Source: Streptomyces sp. 549
GTDB lineage: Bacteria; Actinomycetota; Actinomycetes; Streptomycetales; Streptomycetaceae
Direction of reading: 5' to 3'
Length of the DNA: 64,000 bases
NCBI RefSeq assembly: GCF_030124175.1
Contig: NZ_JASKMT010000027.1
Location: 1 to 64,000 of the forward strand
Below the pieces are notes generated by a model. The model worked only from the letters and a program-made list of their open reading frames with translations. It was not told the DNA's origin and did not search any database. The position numbers and the translations under genes were made by a program. Of this stretch, positions 40,729 to 47,821 are shown piece by piece (the first letter of the stretch is position 1; each line of letters opens with the position of its first letter).

Positions 40729-42036
40729 GTGGGACGTCACAGCCGCCCCCGTCGGGCATCGTCCGAGGACACCGCCGGAATACCCCTGCCCCCGACGGGT
40801 GACCGCCCTGCCCCCCGTCCGCTGACCCCGCCGCAGGCCCCGCGCCCCCAGCGGCAGGAACCCGGCGGCGACGCGCACGTGCGCGGCGGCCACCCCCAGC
40901 ATCCCGAGCACGGCAGCGGCCCCTACGGCCGCGGCCCGGGCGGGCCCGCCCGCCGCCCGCCGCCCGGCGGCATCCCGGCGCAGCGTGCGCCAGGCCCGCG
41001 CCAGGACTACGTTGACGCCTTCGCCTTCGCCTCCGACGCGCAACGCGCCGGCGCGGACACTGCGGCACCCCCGCACTCCGGCCCAGCGCCTGGTCGGGGC
41101 CGGGCCGCGCCCGGCGCCCCGGGCTCTCCCGACGCCTCGGCCCCGCTCGACGACGACTGCCCGGACGGCCCCTGGGGTGAGGCCCCGGAGGACGAGGAGC
41201 CTCCCGCAGCCCGGCACGGCCGCACCCTCACCGGGGTGGCCGCCGCCGCGGTCACCACCGTGCTCGCGGTGCTCGTCGCCGGCCAGGTGGCCGGCGAGCG
41301 GCGGAACGGGCCGGAGGCAGCCGCGGCCGGCCAGAACGAGCGCGGTTCCGTCGCCGCCGGCCCGGGCGGGGACGTGGCGTCCCGCTCGGACGGCCGGCCC
41401 ACCCCGGCGGACGGCGAGCCGGAAGCGGCGCCGCTGAGCTTCGAGCAGCAGTTCGCCCGCGCGGTGCCGCTGGACCCCGACTTCGCGGGCGAGGGACGGT
41501 TCACGACCGTCGCCGGGCAGGCCGAGGGGCCGGGCAGCGGCAAGCGCATCACCTACCGGGTGGACGTGGAGAGCGACCTGGGCCTGGACAGCAAGGTCTT
41601 CGCCCGGGCCGTGCACGAGACCCTGAACGACAAGCGCAGCTGGGCCAACGGCGGCGCCCGCACCTTCGAGCGGGTCTCGTCGGGCTCGGCCGACTTCGCC
41701 ATCACGCTGGCGAGCCCCGGCACCACCGCCGTGTGGTGCGCCAAGTCGGGCCTGGACACCACCGAGGACAACGTGTCCTGCGACTCGGCGTCCACCGAGC
41801 GGGTCATGATCAACGGCTACCGCTGGGCGCAGGGCGCCGACACCTTCGGCCCCGAGCGGATGCGCGCCTACCGGCAGATGCTGATCAACCACGAGGTCGG
41901 GCACCGGCTGGGCTTCGGCCACGTTGACTGCCCGCGTGAGGGCGCGCTGGCCCCGGTGATGATGCAGCAGACGAAGTTCCTGACGGTCGGCGGCGCGACC
42001 TGCCGCCCCAACGCCTGGCCCTTCCCGGACGCCTGA
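40729..42036 (+). CDS. DUF3152 protein, membrane-anchored with metzincin-type zinc motif
   Basis: A 435-residue protein. A ~165-residue Pro/Gly/Arg-rich cytoplasmic N-terminus is followed by one transmembrane helix (TGVAAAAVTTVLAVLVAGQVAG) and an extracytoplasmic DUF3152 domain. Near the end is NHEVGHRLGFGH, which fits HExxHxxGxxH, the metzincin zinc-binding signature, and CPREGALAPVMMQQT resembles the Met-turn after it. Cysteines at several sites could form disulfides outside the cell. Likely a surface metalloprotease; activity not known to be shown. GTG 40729 has GAGG upstream. Equivalent to Rv3207c. Confidence 0.82.
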   Translation: MGRHSRPRRASSEDTAGIPLPPTGDRPAPRPLTPPQAPRPQRQEPGGDAHVRGGHPQHPEHGSGPYGRGPGGPARRPPPGGIPAQRAPGPRQDYVDAFAFASDAQRAGADTAAPPHSGPAPGRGRAAPGAPGSPDASAPLDDDCPDGPWGEAPEDEEPPAARHGRTLTGVAAAAVTTVLAVLVAGQVAGERRNGPEAAAAGQNERGSVAAGPGGDVASRSDGRPTPADGEPEAAPLSFEQQFARAVPLDPDFAGEGRFTTVAGQAEGPGSGKRITYRVDVESDLGLDSKVFARAVHETLNDKRSWANGGARTFERVSSGSADFAITLASPGTTAVWCAKSGLDTTEDNVSCDSASTERVMINGYRWAQGADTFGPERMRAYRQMLINHEVGHRLGFGHVDCPREGALAPVMMQQTKFLTVGGATCRPNAWPFPDA

Positions 42037-42053
42037 CGCCCGGACGCCTGACG
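42024..42053. repeat. 15-bp tandem duplication spanning the DUF3152 stop codon
   Basis: CCCGGACGCCTGACG at 42024-42038 is repeated at 42039-42053; the stop codon lies in the first copy. Confidence 0.9.
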
Positions 42054-42616
42054 CCCCGGGCGGCACCCGCCCGCGGAGGCCGCGCGCCACCAGGGGTTCT
42101 GCCCGCCTGGGCCTGAGCCGTGCCCGGCTGCCGAGCCCGCCGCTCGCGATGCCGTGCGCGCGACGCCGTGGGCCGGGCCGCGGTAACCCGCGCCACTGAC
42201 CGCCACGCGCGCCCGAGGCCTGCCCGCCTGCCGCTGAGCCGGTGCGCCTGTGCGCCGAGCGCGGGCGCCATCTGCCCCGCTCGCCGGCTTGCGCCGTTGT
42301 CCGCGCCGTCTCCCGCGCGCCGGGCGTGCACCCGCGCCCGCCGCGCTCCTGCGACCAGCGGGCAGACGGGTCCCGTTGACGGAGGGCGGCTTCCGCCGGA
42401 ACGGGGTGGTCCGTCCGGGTGAGCGGTGGTGCGATCGTCCGATCGTCTCCGGTGCACGGGTGAACGCGCCACCCCGGGAGAAGTCACGGATGTTCACCCC
42501 TTCCGGTGGTGCGGCGGACAACCGTCCGTCGTGCCCCCGTATCCCGCGCATACCGTCTTCCCGCGGCGCCACGCCGGTGTCTCGAAGGGCTCGAAGGGAA
42601 GAACGGGGGTGCGTTC
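42054..42616. other. Long noncoding region before the glycosyltransferase cluster
   Basis: About 560 bp with no convincing gene on either strand. GGGTGAAC (42458-42465) and GTTCACCC (42492-42499) form an inverted repeat 26 bp apart, and CGATCG occurs twice nearby (42432-42437, 42440-42445). Probably the regulatory region for the downstream cluster. Confidence 0.5.
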
Positions 42617-44437
42617 ATGCGCATTGCACTACTTACCGAGGGTGGTTACCCGTATGCACGCGGTGAGTCGGGGGCCTGGTGCGACCGGCTGGTGCGAGGG
42701 CTGGGCGGCCACGAGTTCGACGTCTACGCCCTGAGCCGCAGCCGGCGCCAGGAGGAGGGCGGCCGACACCCGCTGCCGGCGCAGGTGCGCCGGGTCCGCA
42801 CCGCCGCGCTGTGGGGGCCTTACGACGCCGCCGCGGGGCGCGGGGCGGGCCGCCGGGAGCGTCGGCGCTTCGCGGAGCCCTACGGGGAGCTGGTGCACGC
42901 GCTGTGCGCCCAGGACACGCAGGCGGACCGTTTCGCCAAAGGCCTGTACGGGCTCGCCGAACTCGCCCGCGACCACGTCCGCCTCCCCGCCTGCCTGCGC
43001 TCCGAGCAGGCCGTCCGCCTCCTGGAGAGCGCCTGCCGCGCCCCCGGCGCCCTGCGCGCGGTCCGCACCGCGCGGGTCGAGGACCTGCTGGCGGTCGCCG
43101 AGCGCCTGGAACGGGCCCTGCGCCCGCTCTCCCTGGACTGGTACGGGCCCGGCGAGGACCGCCCGACCGGGGAGCGCGGCGACGAGGGGCTGGCCGGTGC
43201 CGACCTCTGCCACGCCGTCGGCGCCGGTCCGGCCGCCCTGCCGGGGCTGCTCGCGAAGCACTACTACGGCACTCCGCTGCTTGTCACCGAGTACGGCGTG
43301 CGGCTGCGCGAGCACTACCTGCGCAGCGCCGCGGGCGCCGCGCGGGCGGTGTCGCCGTCCACGGCGCAGGCCCCGGTGCGGGCCCTGCTCGCGGCCTTCC
43401 AGGGCAGCCTGACCCGCGAGGCGTACCGGCGGGCCGAGGTGATCACGCCCGGCAACACCCATGCCCGCCGCTGGCAGGAGCGCTGCGGCGCCGAGCGGCA
43501 GCGGCTGCGTCTGGTGTACCCCGGCATGGAGGCGGCCTCCTTCGCGGCCGTCGCCGAGGACACCGGCACCCGCCGACCAGGCCCGCTGCTGGTGTGGACC
43601 GGGCGGATCGAACCGACCAAGGACGTCGTCGCCCTGCTGCACTCCTTCGCCGAGGTGCGCCGGACCGAGCCGGGTGCCCGGCTGCTGCTCGTGCGCACCG
43701 GCCCGGCCGCGGGCCCGCGCGGCGAGGAGTACCTGGCGCACTGCCGGGCCCTGGCCGCCCAGCTCTTCCCCGACGAGGCCGCCGACTCCCGCACCCCGGG
43801 CGACAACCCGGTGAGCTTCGAGGAGGTCGGCGGCGCCGCGGTCCCCACCGTCGCCGACGCCTACCGGGCGGCGGCCGTGGTCGTGCTGTCGAGCGTCGTC
43901 GAGGGCTTCCCCGTGTCGCTGGTGGAGGCCATGTTCAGCGGGCGCGCCACGGTGTCCACGGACGTCGGCGCGGTGTGCGAGGTGATCGGGGGCACCGGCC
44001 TGGTCGTTCCGCCGCGCAACCCCAGGGCCCTGGCCGACGCCTGCCTGGCGCTGGTGAGGGACCCGCAGCGCCGGGCCCGGCTCGGCGCCGCCGCCCGCGC
44101 CCGGGCCGCCGAGCTGTTCACCGTCGAGCAGAACGTCGCGGCGTTTCATGGCATCTACCTGGAACTGATCTCCCGCAGCCCGGGCCAGGGCACCGTCGCG
44201 AGCCGCGCCCCGCGGCCCTTCGCCCGGCCCGCCGAGTCCCACCTGCCGGGCCGCTGGGCCACCGGCCGCCCGGGCCCGCAGACCGCCGCAGGGACCGGCC
44301 CGCGCCCCGGACCCCCGCCCGGGACACCGCTCGGAGCACCGCCGGGACCCAGCTGGGCGGTGGCCGCGGGGCCCGGCCGGTCGCCGGCCCGCCCGGTCGC
44401 GGTCGGCGCGTCCACCGCAGAGGAGGAGTCGGTATGA
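42617..44437 (+). CDS. PelF/DUF3492-type glycosyltransferase (GT4 family)
   Basis: A 606-residue retaining glycosyltransferase of the GT-B fold. RIALLTEGGYPYARGESGAW at the start is the DUF3492 signature of PelF-like enzymes. The C-terminal Rossmann half has WTGRIEPTKDVVALL and the GT4 donor-site motif EGFPVSLVEAM (Glu-x7-Glu), followed by GGTGLVVPPRNP. PelF uses UDP-sugars to build the Pel polysaccharide in other bacteria. The last ~90 residues are Pro/Gly/Arg-rich and disordered. The stop overlaps the next start (ATGA). Donor and product unknown; probably cytoplasmic, feeding a membrane exporter. Confidence 0.85.
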   Translation: MRIALLTEGGYPYARGESGAWCDRLVRGLGGHEFDVYALSRSRRQEEGGRHPLPAQVRRVRTAALWGPYDAAAGRGAGRRERRRFAEPYGELVHALCAQDTQADRFAKGLYGLAELARDHVRLPACLRSEQAVRLLESACRAPGALRAVRTARVEDLLAVAERLERALRPLSLDWYGPGEDRPTGERGDEGLAGADLCHAVGAGPAALPGLLAKHYYGTPLLVTEYGVRLREHYLRSAAGAARAVSPSTAQAPVRALLAAFQGSLTREAYRRAEVITPGNTHARRWQERCGAERQRLRLVYPGMEAASFAAVAEDTGTRRPGPLLVWTGRIEPTKDVVALLHSFAEVRRTEPGARLLLVRTGPAAGPRGEEYLAHCRALAAQLFPDEAADSRTPGDNPVSFEEVGGAAVPTVADAYRAAAVVVLSSVVEGFPVSLVEAMFSGRATVSTDVGAVCEVIGGTGLVVPPRNPRALADACLALVRDPQRRARLGAAARARAAELFTVEQNVAAFHGIYLELISRSPGQGTVASRAPRPFARPAESHLPGRWATGRPGPQTAAGTGPRPGPPPGTPLGAPPGPSWAVAAGPGRSPARPVAVGASTAEEESV

Positions 44438-45753
44438 GCACCTCCGAGTACCAGCCCCGCACCCCGGTCAGCCCCGGCGCATGGGACACCGTGCCCTCGG
44501 CGTACTCGACGTACCTGGCGCCCTCGGCCGTCCTGGCCGAGCCCTCGGCCCCCGGCCCCGCCGCCGCCCCGCCGGAGCGGCCCCCGCGCCGCCCGGCCCC
44601 GCCGCCCGCCGCCCCCGCCAGGCAAGCCGCGCCCCCCGCCCCGGCGCCCGACGGGCGGGCGGCCGTACCGGCCCCGGCCGACCCGGTCCGCACACTGATG
44701 CACCGGCACCGGCGGCTCTGCGAACGAGCCGTCGACCCGCTGGAGATCGCCGCCGGGCTGGAGGCGCACGGCGTCACCGACCGCACCGCGGCCCGCTTCC
44801 GGCACCGGGACGTGTTCTCCCTCGCGGAGGAGCTGTTCGCCCGGGTGCCCCGCTCCGAAGGCGGCGGCGCCCCGCGCCCGCTGCCCCGCGCGGCGGCCCC
44901 GGCCCCGGCGCAGGCGGCGCTGTGGCTGCTGCCGGGCGGGCTGTGCGCGGTGACCGTCGCGGTGCTGCCCGCCGCGGCCCGGCTCGCCCCCGGCGCCGGA
45001 ACCGGCGTGGCGGCGGCGGCCGTCGGGCTCGTCGGGGCCGCCGGTGTGCTGGCCGCGCTGCGGCTGTGCCTGCGCGGAGTGCGGCTCGGCTGGCTGTGCG
45101 TGCTGTGGTGCGGATGGCTGCTGGCGTACGCCCTGTTCGGCGACTGGCTGCTCGCCGGGCTGCTCGCGGGCGGCCCCTCGCTGCCGCCCGCACCGGCCGG
45201 CGCGGGGGTGCCGCTGACCCTCGCGTTCGCGGTGGCGCCCGCCGCCTGGTGCGCCCACTGGTTCGCCTCCCGCAGCAGGCGGCGGCTCGCCGTCAGCCGC
45301 ACCCTGGGCGAGTTCACCGGCCGGACCCGGCCGCTGCTGGCCGCCGCGGCCCTGATGTTCACCCTGGCGCTGCTCGCCCTCCAGTCCGCCGCACGCTTCC
45401 TGCTGCCACCCGACCCGGCGGCCGGGTCCGCGCACGCCGCGACGGCCGCTGTCACGGCCCTGGCCGTGCTGCTGTTCACCGCGCTGCTGCTCGCCGCCCA
45501 CGGCTATCCGCGGGTTGCCGCCGCCGGGCTGGCCGCTGCCTGCGGATGGCAGGCCGCGGCACTGGGCGCGGCGCTCGCCGTGCGGCTGCTGCCGCCGCTC
45601 CAGGACCCGGCCGCCGATCTGGTGCGGGCCGTGGACCGCTTCGGCCCGGCACTCGTACCGGCCGCGGGCTGCGCGCTGGCCGCCGCCGTCCTGCTCGCCT
45701 ACGCCGCCACCGCGCTCACCGGCGCCTGGGCGCACCGGCCGGAACCGAGGTGA
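44434..45753 (+). CDS. Polytopic membrane protein of the glycosyltransferase cluster
   Basis: A 439-residue protein read through an ATGA overlap with the glycosyltransferase. Residues 1-90 are Pro/Ala-rich; a short soluble region (PLEIAAGLEAHGVTDRTAAR) follows, then about eight hydrophobic helices from residue ~165 to the end (for example LGWLCVLWCGWLLAYALF). It has no match I recognise to PelG or to MOP flippases, yet its position is where Pel clusters keep membrane components. Most likely a transport or assembly partner. AGGAGGAG precedes the ATG. Function inferred from context only. Confidence 0.7.
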   Translation: MSTSEYQPRTPVSPGAWDTVPSAYSTYLAPSAVLAEPSAPGPAAAPPERPPRRPAPPPAAPARQAAPPAPAPDGRAAVPAPADPVRTLMHRHRRLCERAVDPLEIAAGLEAHGVTDRTAARFRHRDVFSLAEELFARVPRSEGGGAPRPLPRAAAPAPAQAALWLLPGGLCAVTVAVLPAAARLAPGAGTGVAAAAVGLVGAAGVLAALRLCLRGVRLGWLCVLWCGWLLAYALFGDWLLAGLLAGGPSLPPAPAGAGVPLTLAFAVAPAAWCAHWFASRSRRRLAVSRTLGEFTGRTRPLLAAAALMFTLALLALQSAARFLLPPDPAAGSAHAATAAVTALAVLLFTALLLAAHGYPRVAAAGLAAACGWQAAALGAALAVRLLPPLQDPAADLVRAVDRFGPALVPAAGCALAAAVLLAYAATALTGAWAHRPEPR

Positions 45754-45901
45754 GCGCCGCCCGGCGGCCCGGAAGCCGCCTGCCGCAGGCCCTGCCCGCC
45801 GCCCGCGGCGACCCGACCGCCGCCTGCGCGCCGCGAGCCGTCCCGGCGTGGCGGGGCCGGCTCCGCCACGCCCCGCCGTCCGGCCCGTCCTCCACCCCTT
45901 G

Positions 45902-45999
45902 CGTCTCCCTTCACCCCCTGCGTCTCCCTTCACCCCCTGCGTCCTTCAACCCCAACACCCTTCCTCTCAAGTCCCCTCAGGCCCTCTCAAGTCCCCTCA
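45902..45999. repeat. Pyrimidine-rich tandem repeats upstream of the epimerase
   Basis: Two 19-bp units beginning CGTCTCCCTTCA (45902-45920 and 45921-45939) are followed by a 17-bp unit CCTCTCAAGTCCCCTCA at 45963-45979 and again at 45983-45999. The whole ~295-bp gap 45754-46048 holds no gene and is strikingly C/T-rich on the plus strand. Confidence 0.85.
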
Positions 46000-46048
46000 C
46001 CGAGCCGCTCCCGAAGAGCCGCTTCCCACACCGACAGGAGCAAGACCG

Positions 46049-46105
46049 ATGACCGTTCAGCACGCCGCTGGCGTCTCCGTTCGACCGGAGGAGGAGGCAC
46101 GATGA
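46049..46105 (+). CDS. 18-residue ORF coupled to the epimerase gene
   Basis: ATG at 46049 after ACAGGAGCAAGACCG, stop TGA overlapping the epimerase ATG (ATGA). The peptide is MTVQHAAGVSVRPEEEAR. Its 3' half contains the epimerase's own GGAGGAGG ribosome site, so translating it should open or block that site. It may be a leader or coupling peptide, or a real micro-gene; not recognised. Evidence is the ribosome site and the overlap only. Confidence 0.45.
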   Translation: MTVQHAAGVSVRPEEEAR

Positions 46106-47019
46106 GGGTGCTGCTGCTCGGAGCCAACGGGTTCCTCGGCCGCTACGTCGCCGACCGGCTGCTCGCCGACCCGGCCGTCCAGCTGACCGCGCTGGGCCGC
46201 CGCGACGACTCCGACGTCCGCTTCGACCTGTCCACCGGCAGTCCGGGGGCGCTCACCCGCTTCCTCGACGCCGTCCACCCCGGTGTGGTGATCAACTGCG
46301 CCGGGGCGATCCGCGGCGGCGCCCGCGAACTGACCCGGCACAACACGGTCGCCACCGCCACCATCTGCGAGTCGATGCGCCGCAGCAGCTGCACCGCCCG
46401 GCTGGTGCACCTGGGCTGCGCCGCCGAGTACGGGCCCTCGCAGCCCGGCTCGTCCACCGGCGAGGACGCCGTGCCCCGGCCGGGCGGCCCGTACGGGGTC
46501 AGCAAGCTCGCCGCGACCGAACTGGTCCTGGGCTCCGGACTGGACGCCATCGTGCTGCGGGTGTTCTCGCTCGCCGGACCCGGCACCCCCGCGGGATCGC
46601 CGCTGGGGCGGCTGGCCGAGGCGATGCGGCGTGCCATGCAGCACGGCGACCACGAGCTGAAGCTCGCCGGCCTGCACGTGCAGCGGGACTTCGTGGACGT
46701 GCGCGACGTCGCCCGAGCCGTGCACGCCGCCTCGCTCTCCGCCGCGCAGGGCGTCGTCAACATCGGCACCGGCCGGGCCGTGCGGCTGCGCGACGCCACG
46801 GCGGTGCTGGCCCGGGTCGCCGGTTTCACCGGCTCCATCCACGAGCTGGACGAGCCGCACCTGGGCGCCGGTCCGCCGCCGCCCCCCTACCCGGACGGCT
46901 GCGGCCTGTGGCAGCAGGCCGACGTGCGGACCGCCCGGGACCGGCTGGGCTGGCGCCCGCGCACCGGCCTGGAGGAGTCCCTGGCCGACATCTGGATGGA
47001 GGCGGCGTGCCGGATCTGA
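46102..47019 (+). CDS. NAD-dependent epimerase/dehydratase
   Basis: A 305-residue extended SDR. GANGFLGRYVADRL near residue 8 is the NAD loop, YGVSK (about residue 131) the catalytic Tyr-x3-Lys, and QRDFVDVRDVARAV the late substrate motif. Such enzymes interconvert or reduce UDP- or dTDP-sugars. Pel systems can include a UDP-GlcNAc C4-epimerase (PelX), so a similar sugar-supply role is plausible, but the substrate is not determined. The 3' end overlaps the next gene by 13 nt. Confidence 0.85.
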   Translation: MRVLLLGANGFLGRYVADRLLADPAVQLTALGRRDDSDVRFDLSTGSPGALTRFLDAVHPGVVINCAGAIRGGARELTRHNTVATATICESMRRSSCTARLVHLGCAAEYGPSQPGSSTGEDAVPRPGGPYGVSKLAATELVLGSGLDAIVLRVFSLAGPGTPAGSPLGRLAEAMRRAMQHGDHELKLAGLHVQRDFVDVRDVARAVHAASLSAAQGVVNIGTGRAVRLRDATAVLARVAGFTGSIHELDEPHLGAGPPPPPYPDGCGLWQQADVRTARDRLGWRPRTGLEESLADIWMEAACRI

Positions 47020-47756
47020 GACCGCTCCCGGGACACGCCGTCGACCGGCTCGGCATGGCCGTGCCGGGCTGCGCGCATCCGCTGGTCGCCCCGGTGGAGT
47101 GGGCCGAGCTGGCGCGGCCCGGCACCCCGCTGCACTGGGCGGTGCTCAACGTCGCGGACGGTCCGGGCGGCCGGCTGGACCGGCACTGCCTGGCCGCGGC
47201 GGTGCGTCTGCGGGACACCGGCGTGCCGCTGCTGGGCCACCTTGACCTGCGCGACGGCAGCCGGCCGTTCGGCGAGCTGGTCGGGGAGGCGCGGCGCTAC
47301 CTCGACTGGTACGGCGTGGAGGGCTTCTACCTGGACCGCCCGCCCGCCGACGCCGCGGGACTGCCGGAGACCCGCCGGGTGCTGACGACGCTGCGGGCGC
47401 TGGGGGAGGACGGCCGCGGCGGCGTGCGCCTGGTCCTGGCGCACGGCACCCACCCCCACCCCGGCTACGCGGAGATCGCCGACCAGGTGGTCACCTTCCG
47501 GGGCGGCTGGCCGGAGTACCGCTGGTCGCAGGTCGCCGAGTGGACGGCGGACTTCCCGCCGGACCGCTTCTGCCACCTCGTGCACGGCGTGCCGCGCCCG
47601 CACCTGGACGAGGCGCTGCGCGTCGCCCGCTGGCAGGGCGCCGGAACGGTGTACTTCACCGACCGGGACCGGCGGGACGGCTTCGACCCGTGGGAGGCGC
47701 TGCCCGGCTACTGGGACGAAATCGTCTCGAAGCTCGGACCGGGTGTCTCGGAATGA
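47007..47756 (+). CDS. Spherulin-4-like protein (GH135/GH114-related)
   Basis: A 249-residue TIM-barrel-like protein without signal peptide. MAVPGCAHPLVAPVEWAELA, HWAVLNVADGPGGRLD, LLGHLDLRDGSRPFGELVGE and RRYLDWYGVEGFYLD follow the spherulin-4/Sph3 pattern, whose members cleave galactosamine-containing polysaccharides. At the second catalytic position the usual DE reads DR (YLDRPPAD), so activity may be altered. GTG 47007 has GGAGG upstream and overlaps the epimerase. It probably works with the preceding genes. The final bases form ATGA with an in-frame moeZ start. Confidence 0.75.
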   Translation: MPDLRPLPGHAVDRLGMAVPGCAHPLVAPVEWAELARPGTPLHWAVLNVADGPGGRLDRHCLAAAVRLRDTGVPLLGHLDLRDGSRPFGELVGEARRYLDWYGVEGFYLDRPPADAAGLPETRRVLTTLRALGEDGRGGVRLVLAHGTHPHPGYAEIADQVVTFRGGWPEYRWSQVAEWTADFPPDRFCHLVHGVPRPHLDEALRVARWQGAGTVYFTDRDRRDGFDPWEALPGYWDEIVSKLGPGVSE

Positions 47757-47821
47757 GATCGGGCGTGGCAGTGTTACGCAGAGAACAACAGTCCACCGAC
47801 CAACCCCTTGCTGAGGTCTCT

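Noticed and set aside
41868..42572. Minus-strand open frame across the 3' end of DUF3152 and the noncoding gap
   Set aside because: Arg/Gly-rich translation without a domain, overlapping a well-supported gene; no ribosome site.
42489..42666. Small open frame before and overlapping the glycosyltransferase start
   Set aside because: It overlaps the conserved glycosyltransferase N-terminus in another frame, has odd composition and only a weak ribosome site.
47753..47821. Upstream ATG for moeZ overlapping the spherulin-like stop codon
   Set aside because: The added 23 residues are not typical of MoeZ and the GTG at 47822 has a TGAGGT site and the usual family start; kept only as an alternative.
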